From NCBI GenBank assembly GCA_037013685.1, contig CM072906.1:2460501-2524500 (forward strand): DNA of 64,000 nucleotides, in the 5' to 3' direction. Numbering within the stretch: the first letter of the stretch is position 1; each line of letters opens with the position of its first letter. The translations under genes were made by a program, and so were the position numbers. Positions 45,401 to 57,348 of this stretch are shown here, one piece after another. Under the pieces are notes generated by a model. That model made no database searches and was not told where the DNA came from. It was given only the letters and a program-made list of their open reading frames with translations. The stretch is from Acridotheres tristis. Lineage: Eukaryota; Chordata; Aves; Passeriformes; Sturnidae.

Positions 45401-47925
45401 AGACTAATTGCTCCCTGGGACCCTGTGATTAGCTAAATCTGACTTGTAAACAGCTGCAAGATCAAGGTATCAAGGAGTGGGTGCCTCTGTTTTCTGTCTC
45501 ATGGGCTGCTTGAGACACATTTTTCCTGTGATTTGAGCTGATTGGGCCTCTCATTTACCAATTAGAGGATGAGAGTGAACAGGGAGGAACAGAGGATGAT
45601 TAAAAATCTGCTCCTTGCTATTTCTAAACAACTGTGGACCATTCTCTTCCAAATTAAATGTGGCTTCTGGCTGGCAAGCTAACTGGCAAATGCAATTTCA
45701 TTCCCTGAGTGCCAGAGCACATCAGCTGTACATGTGCCATTTGTGGTCCATCTGCAGGAAACCTGATGTGCCAATTGATTTCAAGAGGGCTGGCAAGGGG
45801 ATGCAGCACCACGAGCAGCGTGTCACTGAGCCTTTCTGTTCTGCCCACCTAAGTACCATAAAGTTTGGGAATCCCATGAGACTGTGCTTCAAAACTTGGG
45901 CAATTTACACCATTTCCAAATGTCAGCTTTTGTCAGCAGGCCTAGTTAGCAAAGTGTCACTCTTTAATTGGAAAAGTAGTGGCAATGAAAGCATTTTGTT
46001 GTTTAGAATAATTATAATGCAATTTGGGAGTTCTGGCAGGTGATGCAAGAAGTGTTTGGTTCATGTTTGTCCACTCTGTCTCTTGAGCTAAGGCAGAGTG
46101 CAAATGAGCTGAAAACACCCTCAGAAAATAATTCAAACATATAAATTTAAAATACACTCCTAGCCAGATGAGATGTAAAATGCACATCAATAGGAAACTC
46201 CTCCACTGGATAATTCTTGGACACAGACTCCTCACAGGAAGTCTTTAGGCCAGTTTCATAACCTTTATCATTTTAACATCTCTATCTTAGGAGGGAAGTA
46301 GTGCTTTGAGAGAAGAAAATTCTCTTCAAAATAACTATTTTTTCTCCTGAACTGTGTTGTGTTATTTTTTTAAAACTCATATTACATAGAGAGAAATATC
46401 ATGTTTGTGATGTCACTGATTTTTCAGCATGAGAGAATACTTTAGATGGGTAACAGCAGAGAGGTAGCAATGCTGACCAGAATTACAGCTCACTCCTCTA
46501 GCTCTGACACAGTGAATAGGTAAAATGAGCTCAACACTTACTGAGAAATCAGTAACCAAAGCCCATTTGGGCCTCTATAATTTGACCTAATTAATTTGTC
46601 CCATTAATTGTCATAGCTGGCAAATTCATTCCAGGAGAGATTCAGGAGGAGAACTGCTCCTAGTTAGCAGTGCAGACTGAAGTGAGCTGCCAGAGTTGCT
46701 GGGGGAGCTAACAAAGCACCTGACTGCATCATGCTAGCAGTAAGGAGCTGTCAGTCTTCTGCTCTTGAGAGCTCTCATTTGAGAGAAGCACAAAATCTTG
46801 AGTGCCTCTTGTCCTCTGTGATTGCATCTGCACTCCAGCACTGCCATCCTCTCAGTCTGACTAAACCCCCTGATCGTTTGTTTGCTGTTTTCTCAACATA
46901 CACGGGGTTATCCATTTCCTTTTCTTTCTTTCTTTTTTTTTTTTTTAGCCCTTGTTTGGTTGCTGCAGCTGAAAGCAGCTGCACACAGATAGTGCCTGAC
47001 ATTGTCAGAGGGAAATCTTGTCTAACACTGGTACCTGTAATGTTGGCTGCAGCTTAAGTCAAAAGCTGCAGCAAGTGGCCTCACTGCACAGCACTGAATT
47101 AGAATGTTGTGCTTATTCATAATCTTCCTTGACATTAATATGAATAAAATGGCAAAAAGCCTATATTTTATATTCTGTCATTTCACTCTGCGTGACTAGT
47201 ACTGTAACTTTGTATGCTCCCACTACACTCATACAGATTACACTTACAAATTGCCCCTCTGAATAAAGAGCACTGCACAGGGATGACAAGTATTGATTTT
47301 CAATCTCCTTCTAAAATGACTCTATCATCACAAGTAAGTCAGGCAATTTACTTCACTTTACACTTCAGGCTATAGGCCTCAGATCACATTGACAGGCCTG
47401 ATCCTTCAGGAGATGTTTAATTAGAAAAGAAATGAAAGGAATTACTGTAAATCAGCACTTAGCAGTGCTACAGAATTTGTAAAGCTCCTTCTTTCCCCCT
47501 GTATGAGCTGACTTTATTCTCCTATCCTCATTAAGAAGTTGGAGGTGGTTGTTTCCCATAATTAAAACTGTGGGTTTTTCTCTAGGAAATCCCTCACTGG
47601 TGTGTTCTCCTTCTGCTTCCTCACACAGTGAGGTCACACCAGGCTCAGCAGGGCTCAGTGTCCTCACCTTCCCCAGCAGCAGTGCCCGTGCTTCCCTGGC
47701 CCTTGGCTCTCACAGTGTTTGAGCAGAGCTGTGACTCCTGTGCTGGGCAGGGGCATCTCACCCTGTCTGTGCTCTGGCACTCAGAGCCTCTGTGCTCCTT
47801 CTGTGCCCACCCATGGCACCAGCAGGAGCCAGGAGAAGCCAGTAGTCACATCAATTCTCCCACAAATCACTCAGGTCTTTGGCACTTTATATCACCATGC
47901 TTTGGAGTTGCTGTGAGGCAAGGGC
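42412..47925. other. unique non-coding sequence
   Basis: About 5.5 kb without a recognisable gene. The longest open frame is 179 codons, plus strand, 43441-43980, beginning at GTG. It has no domain, is not flanked by convincing splice sites, and one or so frame of that size is expected by chance in this window. Another of 142 codons (45615-46043) is equally unremarkable. Short poly-T runs lie at 43351-43364 and 46913-46946. Confidence 0.5.
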
Positions 47926-48006
47926 TTCTTACTTTTTTCTTTTTTTTTCTTTTTTTTCCTTTTTTTTTCTTTTTTTTTTCCTTTATTTTTTTCCTTTATT
48001 TTATTT
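47926..48006. repeat. polypyrimidine tract (C T8-10)n
   Basis: About 80 bp of almost pure T with C at intervals of about 9-11 bases. The 126-codon frame ending here (47628-48008) owes its run of phenylalanines to this tract. Confidence 0.95.
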
Positions 48007-48720
48007 AAACCAAAGCAAAGCAAACCAAAGCACAAGCCCCAGGGTTTGCTGGCCTTGACCCCTTTGCCTCTGCTGCTCCCCAGCCATTCCCCTGCACATC
48101 AGACTCTGGAAGAGCAACCAGGCAACCTCGAGTCCCAAATTCCCCCAGAACACAGAGCAGGTTCTTGAAATGTGCCCCTGCAGGTGTCTGCAGGCATGGA
48201 ATGGGAAATCCCAGGTACGTGGTGTGCTCACCACAAGTGTTTCTCATAGCAAGTCACCAGGATGATATATCAACCTTACAGTCTTGAAAGGAAATCTGCG
48301 CCTTGTAAGTACCTGTTAAAAAAGGAATATCTCTGAGCTAAAGAGAAGGATGTAACATTTATGGCACCAAAAGAGGTTTTTAAAAATTACCTTGTGTTGG
48401 AACGTGGTAGGGAGGAAAAACTCTCCTACAGTTTTATTAAAACTTGTTACAAATAGTGAGTGCAATCATCCATCACCTTGTATAGATTGCTTTTTCTTCT
48501 CTTTAGTGTGAGAAATGAAAACACTCATTTAGTGCAGCAATAATAGGTGGAGACCTACTGCCAAAGCTCCCAGCTGTGCCATGTCTACCACTCACCATGA
48601 AAGGGGCAAAGATATCACCAAAAAGAAGCCAACAGATAGCTTTGGATGCCAATGGACTCACAGTGGGCAGCATGGGACAGGTCTTGTTTCTGCAGTGCAG
48701 AAACGCCTGAAGGGAGGGAG
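48007..48720. other. unique non-coding sequence
   Basis: About 700 bp between two low-complexity tracts. No gene or mobile element is recognised. Confidence 0.55.
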
Positions 48721-49387
48721 TGTTGTGTTGTGTGTGCTGTGTTGTGTTATGCTTGTTGTGATTGTTGTGTTGTGTTTGTTGTGTTGTGCTGTGTGTTTTG
48801 TTTTGTGTGTTGTGTGGTGTGGTGTTTTGTATTGTGTGGTATGTTTTGTGTGTTGTGTTGTGTTTGTTGTGTCGTGTTTGTTGTGTTTGTTGTGTTGTTT
48901 TGTTGTGTTGTGTTGTGTGTGGTGTGTTGTGTTGTGCTGTGTGTTTTGCTTTGTGTGTTGTGTGGTGTGGTGTTTTGTATTGTGTGGCATGTTTTGTGTG
49001 TTGTGTTGTGTTTGTTGTGCTGTGTTTGTTGTGTTTGTTGTTTGTTGTGTTGTGCTGTATTTGTTGTGTTGTGCTGTGCTGTGTGGTGTTTTGTGTTGTG
49101 TGGTGTGTTTTCTGTGTTTTCTGTGTTGTGTTGTGTTGTGTTTGTTGTGTTGTGCTGTGCTGTGTGGTGTTTTGTGTTGTGTGGTGTGTTTTCTGTGTTG
49201 TGTTGTGTTTGTTGTGCTGTGTTTGCTGTGTTTGTTTTTTGTTGTGGTTGTGCTGTGCCGTGTGGTGTTTTGTGTTGTGTGGTGTGTTTTCTGTGTTGTG
49301 TTGTGTTGTGTTTGTTGTGGTTGTGCTGTGCTGTGTGGTGTTTTGTGTTGTTTTGTTGTTGTTTTCTGTGTTTTGTGTGTTGTGTGA
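48721..49387. repeat. T/G-only satellite-like array
   Basis: About 670 bp in which the plus strand is almost entirely T and G, built from tgtgt, ttgtg and tttgttgtg words. Higher-order copies are visible. A block starting 'gtgttgtgctgtgtgttttg' repeats with a 148 bp offset (48781 and ~48929). A second block, 'gtgtggtgttttgtgttgtg', recurs at about 49081, 49162, 49260 and 49333. The absence of stop codons in a T/G strand and its complement gives frames over 200 codons on both strands (C/V-rich on plus, T/H/Q/N-rich on minus); these are artefacts. Confidence 0.95.
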
Positions 49388-49908
49388 GTGCTCTCCAGCC
49401 CTGGCAGGATGGGGCAGTGCAGGAGCCCCAGCTGCCCTGTGAGCAGTGCCAGAGACCATGCTGTCCTTGAGACAGGGACAGCCAACCTAAACACTGCAGA
49501 TTAGAACCTGCTTTTGCTGCAAAAAATCAGGAAAAGGTAATTTCATTTGTACAAATGCATAGAAACATCTGGAATCTCCAGCATTTCTCTGAACACAGAG
49601 TTGTCAGCATAAGCTCAGTGGAGTCTATGAACTTTAACTCATGTTTTGCTGTTAATTTGGGTCACACAGGTCACACAGATAACTGAGACTTCTTCCTCCT
49701 CTGCTGTGAGGAATCCTGGCTGCAGAACACCCTTCTTGCTATTGGCAGACATTGCCAGCTGACTGTGTACAAAGGCTTTCAATAAATAGTCTCGTTCTAA
49801 GGTATCTGATAGCTCAGCCCTCAATTATTTGAGTCAGTGGGGAAAATACTGGATGGATTTTTTTTTCCCTGAATGATTCAGCACTTTAGAGAAGAAGAAT
49901 CATTGTAC

Positions 49909-49957
49909 TATATAATAATAGTAATAGCAATAATGATAATAATAATAATAACAACAC
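49909..49957. repeat. (ATA/ATG)n microsatellite
   Basis: Imperfect trinucleotide repeat of about 49 bp, mostly taa/ata units with single-base variants. Confidence 0.95.
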
Positions 49958-50939
49958 AATACCTTTGAACTGTTTTTAAACTATATCATGATTAAAATAT
50001 TCTTTTCTACTCAGAACTCATTAGAACAAGAACCAAATGCAGAATGAACCTTCTGTGATTTAGTACTACCACTATTAATATTTTCAGAAATTTCCAGCTG
50101 CTTCAACCATTTGTTCTGGCACTAAACCCAAAAGCTTTGTTTTATAGTGTTCTGAAAACACCAAGTTGTTCTGTGAATAACAGAGCTAATGGAGTCAAGC
50201 TTCCTATGAAGTTGAGCTTTTTGTTCCTTTTTTCTCTTTTACTACACAGAGTAGTTGCAGCCTCCTTGCATGTCCATTGTGAGAGCCATGCTGGGGAAGA
50301 CAGGCCAGCCAGTGACCACCAAGCAGAGCATGAACAACTGAAATCCACTTGCCTTTTCCCTGGAAGAGGTGCTTATTTGAGTCCCTTAGCTTGATACTAA
50401 TGGCCACAAATTTGTAGGAATGTGATTATTTTTCAATTTTCTATTTCTGTGTAAAAAATTTGTTAAAATAAGCTACCAGCTTCCTAAGTTCCTGAAGGGT
50501 TATTCTGGTTATTCTTGGTCTTAGGTTGACCACGTGTTCACCAAGGCTTGTTTTTTGAGGAGATCAGGTTCCTGCATTTCAAAGGTTCAGGTTTTTACTT
50601 GTTATCCCGGGAACTTCAATTGTACTTTCAGTACATTCAAGAATGAATAATTCTTTCTCATACCAAACAGTGACTTTGCACATGGGGTTTAAACAAGTGT
50701 TTAAAGAGATCCCGTGGTGTAGCACAGCTGAATGTTCAGCCATGCACAGGAGCTCTGCAGCCTCTGAGAGGAGGACAGCACACCTGACCCGTGTGTCCTT
50801 CACAGCTGCAGGGCTGCTGAGGTGGCCAGGCTGCCCCATCTGCTCCTAGAGGGCTCTGGATTGCTCTCCCTGCCACGGTGGTTGTGGCTTTGTGCTGGAG
50901 AGGGAGATCCTGCACCCAGCACCACCTCAGCCCCAGCTG

Positions 50940-50960
50940 CAGCTCCTGCTGCAGGAGCTG
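50940..50960. repeat. 21 bp perfect hairpin palindrome
   Basis: Ten-base arms, cagctcctgc and gcaggagctg, flank a single T. It could form a compact cruciform; nothing nearby indicates that it is a terminator or operator. Confidence 0.9.
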
Positions 50961-51242
50961 TGAGAGCATCAGGCTCATACTGATGGAGGAGATGTTTCTT
51001 GCTGCACCTTCTGCTGATGTTTTAGCTCTTCTGGAAAAGTGACAGCGGCCTAAAAGTTCCTTAACCTGACATTAAAGTCCCTAAACCAAGAAAAAGAGTT
51101 TCCTGTGGGTCTCTCTCAGAGTATTTCAGCAGGTTGCTGTCTCTGGCCAGACACACCACTCTGGTCAGGTAACAGAACCTTAGTTCTCCTGGCCAGACAT
51201 TCAGAAGGACCACTGCAAATACTATTCTAAAGCTGAAGAGAG

Positions 51243-51387
51243 CATAACATTTTAATAAAAATATGAATCATAACATATAAAACATAAAACATATGAACAT
51301 GGCATAACATATAAAACAAAACATATATAAAGCACATAAAACATATAAAAGACATAAACATATAAAACATAACATTTTAATAAAAAT
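51243..51387. repeat. A+T minisatellite bounded by a direct repeat
   Basis: The 20-mer cataacattttaataaaaat occurs at 51243 and again at 51368. Between them lie many variants of 'acatataaaac' and 'cataaaacat'. The array leaves an open minus-strand frame rich in C, F, M and Y, which is an artefact. Confidence 0.92.
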
Positions 51388-51691
51388 GTAACTGCTCTTT
51401 TCCTGCAGGCAAGACCAGTGTGGTCCAGCCAAGTGTCCTTTCCTGTCCTGCTGGGCTGCTGCTGTTGGATGATTCTCCTGCCTCTGCACAGCCAGGCACC
51501 AGCACAGATCTCCCTTTCTGCTTCCTGTTCTCAGGGCTCTGGCTTTCTAACATTACAAGAACATGCAAGAAATAAAAGGATAATAAAATCTTAACAACTT
51601 CTTAGGATTGTTTTTCAATAGATCTCTGCCCTACTATGTGCAGCCTGCAACTGTAAAATCATTTTGCACTTACAAGTATTTTCTGTTAGAA
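51388..51691. other. unique non-coding sequence
   Basis: About 300 bp between the minisatellite and a CR1 fragment. Nothing is recognised. Confidence 0.55.
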
Positions 51692-51815
51692 AATGGAATC
51701 ATAGAATTATAGAATATCTTGAATTGGAAAGGACCCTCAAGGATCATTGAAGTCCAGCTCCTAACACTGCACAGGACAGCCCCAAGAATTACCCCATGTG
51801 CCTGAGAGCAGTCAG
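51692..51815 (-). mobile_element. CR1 LINE 3' tail fragment, minus orientation
   Basis: The plus strand reads 'gaatcatagaattatagaat' and then 'ttggaaaggaccctcaagga', the reverse complement of a CR1 3' end with its terminal 'attctatgatt' repeats. The copy is 5'-truncated and its interior edge is uncertain. It is more diverged than the one at 16.8 kb. Confidence 0.85.
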
Positions 51816-54800
51816 TTATTTTCAAGTATTCTGCAGTTTTTCATACATCTTTGTTTTAAAAAAAAACCTATTAATCAAAATATGCTAGATACAAGCCTGA
51901 AATTTCACTGCATAAGTTATTTATATATGCTGCAAAAGATATTAGTATCATGCCAAATATAAATCCCTTTCTTCCTTTCAAAGCTCTTATGATGTAGGTA
52001 GAAGCTGTACTATATAAATGGAGAGAATGAGGACAAGGGGAAAGTAAATTACTGAAGACAGTGCAAAATTAGCAGTAGTACTCATTATCACTAAGTATTC
52101 TTCTGCTTGTATCTCAGGAAGGAAGGGAAATAGAAAGTGCAGATTCATTTCAAAAGCTTCAGATCAGTGAAGAAGGAAAATGCTTTCCAATTGCCTGGCA
52201 GGAGTGACTCTTGGAGGACAATGCTGTGGCTCCTCTGGTGTCACCATTCTCAGATTCCATGAATCCTGCTGCTATTTTGGTTGTTTCTTGGCTAAATACA
52301 AACCCAGCCCTCTGTGGAGTGTTGGGCACTTCTGCCATGGCCCCTGAATAGTCAGGATGGCTCTTGGGGCTGAGCCCTTGGGGCAAGGGCAGCCTGCTTT
52401 ATCTCCCTGCATGGCACCCATCAGCCAGCACAGCACCTTCACTCTCTCTGTTCTACACTGGGGGGACTGAAAAATGCCCCAAACTTTTATTTTCCCCATC
52501 TCTGTCCCTTTTATACCAAAAGAACTAATACTCCCCAGTCCCATTTCAAAGGGATATACACATTGTTGTGCTACCGCCTCATTTTCTGAGAGTACTTCTG
52601 AAGGAAACCTTCTCACTAAACAAATTTCAGCATGCTCAATTTAATTTCTCAGAGATTCTGCATGAGAGAGGGAGATAAGTGACACAGGCTATTTATTGAA
52701 CCAGACTAAAATACCACACTTTGCTTAGAATTAAGTACTGAAAACTTAACTTAATCGCAAGGACAAATTAGGTCCTTGAAACTCTGCTCCTACTGAATAA
52801 TGCATGTCATGTGAGGGGAAAGAGGCAAGTATTTGGATGATGGAACAATGGCTGGAAAGACCCTACCTCTGCTTTGAGTTGTTTTCTCATTTGTTTTGCA
52901 GTTTCTCTTTACAGTTCATCCCTTTTGTGAGCAGTTTGAACTGATACTCTTTTCAAAGTACACCAGCCTCTCCCACCACTCCAATATGTCTGGAAAGAGG
53001 AGAAACATTCTTCTTGAGAGGACCCTTCAGTTCCAGGTTGGACTGGAAATCCCTTTTCTATTCAGTAGCTTATTGCTCTGCTGTTTTGTCCCACATTCCT
53101 GCTCACCTTAGCCCATGTATTTGGGAGTCTCCCTCCTGTCCGGAGAAAAGGTTTGCTGTCATTCCAGCTGAGCCTATGTGGTCTGCAGCAATTATCTTAT
53201 TTAAGAAGCAGGTTAAAAATAAAATCCTCTCCATAGTAATTATAGTGTTGCATTAGAAAATCCTGTTTACATATGGCATCCATAGCCTGTACTCTGCACT
53301 GAGAGTGCTGCACCATCTGCTCTGCTGCTCCCTGCTCTTACTCCTGCAAACATTAGATAAACATGTTGAGAGTGCAGCAGGCTGTTTGAAGTCATGACAT
53401 ATCTGAGCTGTGTTTAAAATCAAAAGCCTTTATTTACTGCTTGGTGAAGAGAGAGGACTCACAATCAAGGGCAATAAATTAGATCCATAGCAGTTTAATG
53501 ATTCAGCCATGTGTGTCAACCTGTGACTTCTTTAAAATGGAGAAGCTCCAAAATGAGAAGAGGGGATGTTCTGGCTACCATGAGATGGCCTTTGGTGCTG
53601 GAGACTGGGTTTGGAGGCACAGAAATGGGGCACGTAGGCACTGCTTCTCTTGGGCATCACAGAGCAGCCTGGAGAGAAATTCACCCAACACAGAGCACTA
53701 AAACATCCTCAGATGCTGGCAGGAATGCTGGAAGAAGAACATCCTTCTCTGGGATAAGTTGCCACAGCTGCTGTAATTCAACAAACAGATGTGAGGTCTT
53801 CCTCCATGTTTGGAAAGGAAGGAGAGCAGTGAAAGGGAAGGAGCATTGGCAGGATGGTGCTGCAGCAGCTCAGAAATCAATCTCATACCTCCCTGCAGGA
53901 ACCCCCAGAATTCATCGTCCACATTTGAACAGGAAACCAGTCTTTATCAACTGACCTGGTTCAATATCAGCTCGGAGTACTGACAACATTGAGTACCTAC
54001 TACACCTAAACTAATACTCTGAATCTGATCTGAGCCTGGGCAGGGACTGGGTCTCCACAATTTGAAGGTGCCATGTTCAGTTAACTCTTCAGAGCTGTGC
54101 ATTCAGGAGTTCAGTTAACTTGAAGCCTTAAATGTGGCATATTGGTTGACTGATCTCTGCAGGGGCTGTAATGGCCCTGGGATGAAGTCTCCTGGTTTAG
54201 AGCAAGTGCTGACACCAAGGAAATTGAGTAGATAAACTGATCCAGGATAAGAGTCCTACACCTCAACCTTGCAAAAAAATTCCAAAGCCACGTTTTACAA
54301 GCTCAGGTTCTTTAGCAGCATGTGCACATTTTCCCTTGTTCATTTCATCAACCTTTCTAATTTTACTTGTTTTCTTTCTGATCCTTTGAATTCAATTGTA
54401 CTGATTTCCTGAGCATTAAACCTACCTGAATGTTCCCCCAGTCTGCTTAATGGCCCTAGCAAAGAGTGTTTTGACTCATTGGCAAGGCAGTTGGAGCAGT
54501 CACTGCACACAGCCTACTCTTGCAGGATGAGATGTTGGAAACAGATAATTTTTTTTACAGTGAGTGAACGAGAAAAATTATGGTATTACAAATGGCTCCT
54601 GAGAAGTGATAAATGGGCTTCAGAATGCAGCACAATGATCATTACAAGGGGATGCATTTTGGTCTTGAACTACTATGCACATTTTATTCAGATGGGAGAA
54701 AATATCCCAGAGAGTGAGGCTTCAGTAGCCAACTGGAACCCAATTTGGGCTTTGGCAATGAGGCATTCATGAACTTCAAACTCCACATCTCTAGGATGGT

Positions 54801-57036
54801 GCTAAAAAGGGATGATGTAGCTGATGTGGATGGCTGGAAAGTATTTATAAAAAACTAAAATGCAGGAATTTCTAATCCTGAAGCATATCACAGCTACAGC
54901 CTTGCAGCTCCAGGTGGTGACTGTCACATTGCAAAACCTCAGGAGTCTGAATTCAAGTTACTGTTGAATTGACAGTAATTTTTTAAATTCTCTTTAATAT
55001 TTTTTTCTGATTGAGGAAGCTGTTCTTGCACCAACACTATGCGGTACTTGCACTTTCTCTCAGAGATTAAGAAAATGGCTCCAGGAACTGAGTCACAACC
55101 CAAAGTGTCAAACTTTGGTTGTTTAGGCTAAACCTGTGACTCAGCCAAGCTGAGCAGAGTTTCATCCCTCAGCTTCAGGAACATGTCCAAAGCTGTTCCC
55201 AGATGATTTCTCCTCCTGCAGGTCTACCAGTGGCTCTGTTTTTAGGATTTTTTTACTCTCTTGAACTTCATCCAGTGAGTCTTTTTGCTGCTCACACTTT
55301 GCAATTCCCAAGTCCTTATCTGACTATTAAAGCAGGCAGGGCCATAAGGAGCCTCTCACTTCAATTTCAGTGTGGCCCAGGTTTTTTCTCCCTGAGCTCA
55401 GGGTCTGTCATCCTGTGGTGCTGCATGGCCAGCTCAGGCCAGGCAGTGTCAGCATCCTGCCCTGGAGCACCCTGTGCATACAGGCTCCTGCCCCAGCTTC
55501 ATTTGTAGTCACTGTGCAGAAAAGGAAACAAAGGGAAAATTTCCCCTTCATCTGTCAGTATGTTGAAAATTCAGAATATTGGTGATTCCTGTTCTGGGGT
55601 GACTGGCTGAGGAGATGGGACTGCCCCAGGACTGTGCTCACCAAATGCAGTGGGAGCTGTGGAGGGATGTGGGTGGGATGGCACAGCCGTGACCTGCACC
55701 ACGGAGTTACAGCCTTTTGTCCATATTACTCCTCAGAGAGGAGAAATCATCTTCCCCTCCAGAGGAAAAAGTGTAATGCCCTGTGTCCAATTTTCTTTTC
55801 ATTGCTGTTTTTATTATGGAAACAAAATGTTCACCGATTCTAAGATGAAATTGGAGAGAGCTAATTTTTGTAGTTCTTGCTAATAAAATTCTTAATGTGT
55901 TCCTCTCCCATTATCATAAAGATTGTTATAGTTTACTTTATCTCTGGAATCTTATTATTTTCCCTTGAATTCATGGGCATTCCTTATCGGCAAAACTATT
56001 TTCATCTATTGAGAGATTCCTCCTTTACCTCATCTTTACCCTCATAGTATGAACATATCTTCATTATCTTACCTCTGCTTTCCAAACAATAAGTGGCTAC
56101 TGATCACAGAAGCCCTGGAGTCTTTACAAGATGATGCAGCAAAACTACTGGAAGCACTGGGTAAGAAAAAATTTTGGGTTTACAAGTAACCAAAACTCTA
56201 ATAGATAGCAAGGTCATTTAAACATATTTCATACAAAGCCATTTAAAATCTAGTAATTCCAGTAGTACTGAGAAGTGTTAGCTTAGTTTACTGTATTGTG
56301 AATGCTGCAGAAAATACACTGGGCCCCTTTCACACAGGTAAAATGCACATCAAGGGCACACATCAGATTGATGTGGCTGGGGACAGATTGTAATAAGCTG
56401 TGCTGGATCAGGTCTGTGTGCCTGCCCCGTGCCTGGGCACACTTACAGAGGTTACAGTGAGGGTTAAAGGGCTGCTCTCCAAACACAAGGTCTTGTTCCC
56501 TCTGGAAATATTTTGTACCTTGTAAGGACTCAAGCAAAACTAAAACGATGTGGTTGCAAAGACTTATTGGAAGGCACCTGTGAGCTGTTTGCACTAACCT
56601 GTGTGATTTACAAGCAAAGGAATTGTTCTGAGAGCAGGGCAGGTGAGTGTGGCCCCCAGCTCAGCTCCTGGTGAAGGTCCTGCTGCCCAGACATGGGGCA
56701 CAAGAGAGTTTGAACACTTACAAGGGAAGTGCAGGGCCTCTTTACAGGGATTATTTTCATCCTCAGAAAAACAAGAAAGAAAGAGCAGGAATGCAGGATG
56801 ATTTTTACTCATCTTGCACTTGCAGAGTGCAGGGCTGAAGTGTGTGACCCAACTTTGTACAGGGGTTGGTTCCTGTGCTTTCTGACACTGACCCCCAGGA
56901 CAACACTGCTTTGACCTGAGCCTTGGAGAAGGCTCCTAAATTTGAGTGATGGAGTTAAAGTCACGAGTATACAGTTGGAATAAAAGTGTGTGATTTCACA
57001 TGGTGAGAGGTTTTGAATTTGAAGGTTTTATAATAT
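51816..57036. other. unique non-coding sequence
   Basis: About 5.2 kb without a recognisable gene or mobile element. The longest open frame is 147 codons (53511-53954 plus) and has no domain. Confidence 0.5.
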
Positions 57037-57348
57037 TGTAATAGGTATGGGACAAGATGGAGGATTTTGGGTGTTGTCTCTTTCTGTCTTCTTCCTTCTT
57101 CTTCATAATTTCAAGTAGCAGTTTCTGGTTGGACAGTCAGTGCTGTACTGCGAGTCACAGAAATGTGGTTATTGGGTCAAAAATATAAATAATACAGATG
57201 TTAGTTCTTTATTGGACTGTTTAGCTTTAAAAAACCTTTTAACTAGCAGGATTCGTCTCCATTTTGCTCAGTTTTAGCAGGTAGCTGGAAGTGTTGCAGA
57301 ATTCTCTGTACTTTAGATAAGATTTAATAAACAACCAAACCCAAACAC
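57037..57348 (+). mobile_element. solo LTR, songbird ERV type
   Basis: A ~310 bp unit starting 'tgtaataggtatgggacaag' and running through 'gatggaggattttgggtgtt' and a pyrimidine-rich 'ttcttccttcttcttc' tract. A TATA box (tataaata, 57184-57191) is followed by 'tctttattggactgttta' and a polyadenylation signal aataaa (57326-57331). The promoter and polyadenylation signals are in the right order and spacing for U3-R-U5. It resembles a common passerine ERV LTR from memory. The end is placed by a CA after the signal; no target-site duplication is visible. Confidence 0.7.

Larger units (their letters stand above)
49388..51242. other. unique non-coding sequence with a short microsatellite
   Basis: About 1.85 kb without a gene or mobile element. 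It includes an ATA-type microsatellite (annotated separately) and a short G+C-rich part near 50.9 kb. Confidence 0.55.

Noticed and set aside
47628..48008. 126-codon plus-strand frame ending in a polyphenylalanine stretch that looks like a membrane segment
   Set aside because: The hydrophobic tail is the polypyrimidine tract, not a membrane helix.
48503..49494. Open frames of 226-318 codons on both strands (cysteine/valine-rich and threonine/histidine/glutamine-rich proteins)
   Set aside because: They are produced by the T/G-only array, which lacks stop codons by composition. Several frames overlap on both strands with repetitive translation and no unique domain.
51268..51489. Cysteine/phenylalanine/methionine-rich minus-strand frame resembling a membrane peptide
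   Set aside because: It is a translation of the A+T minisatellite.
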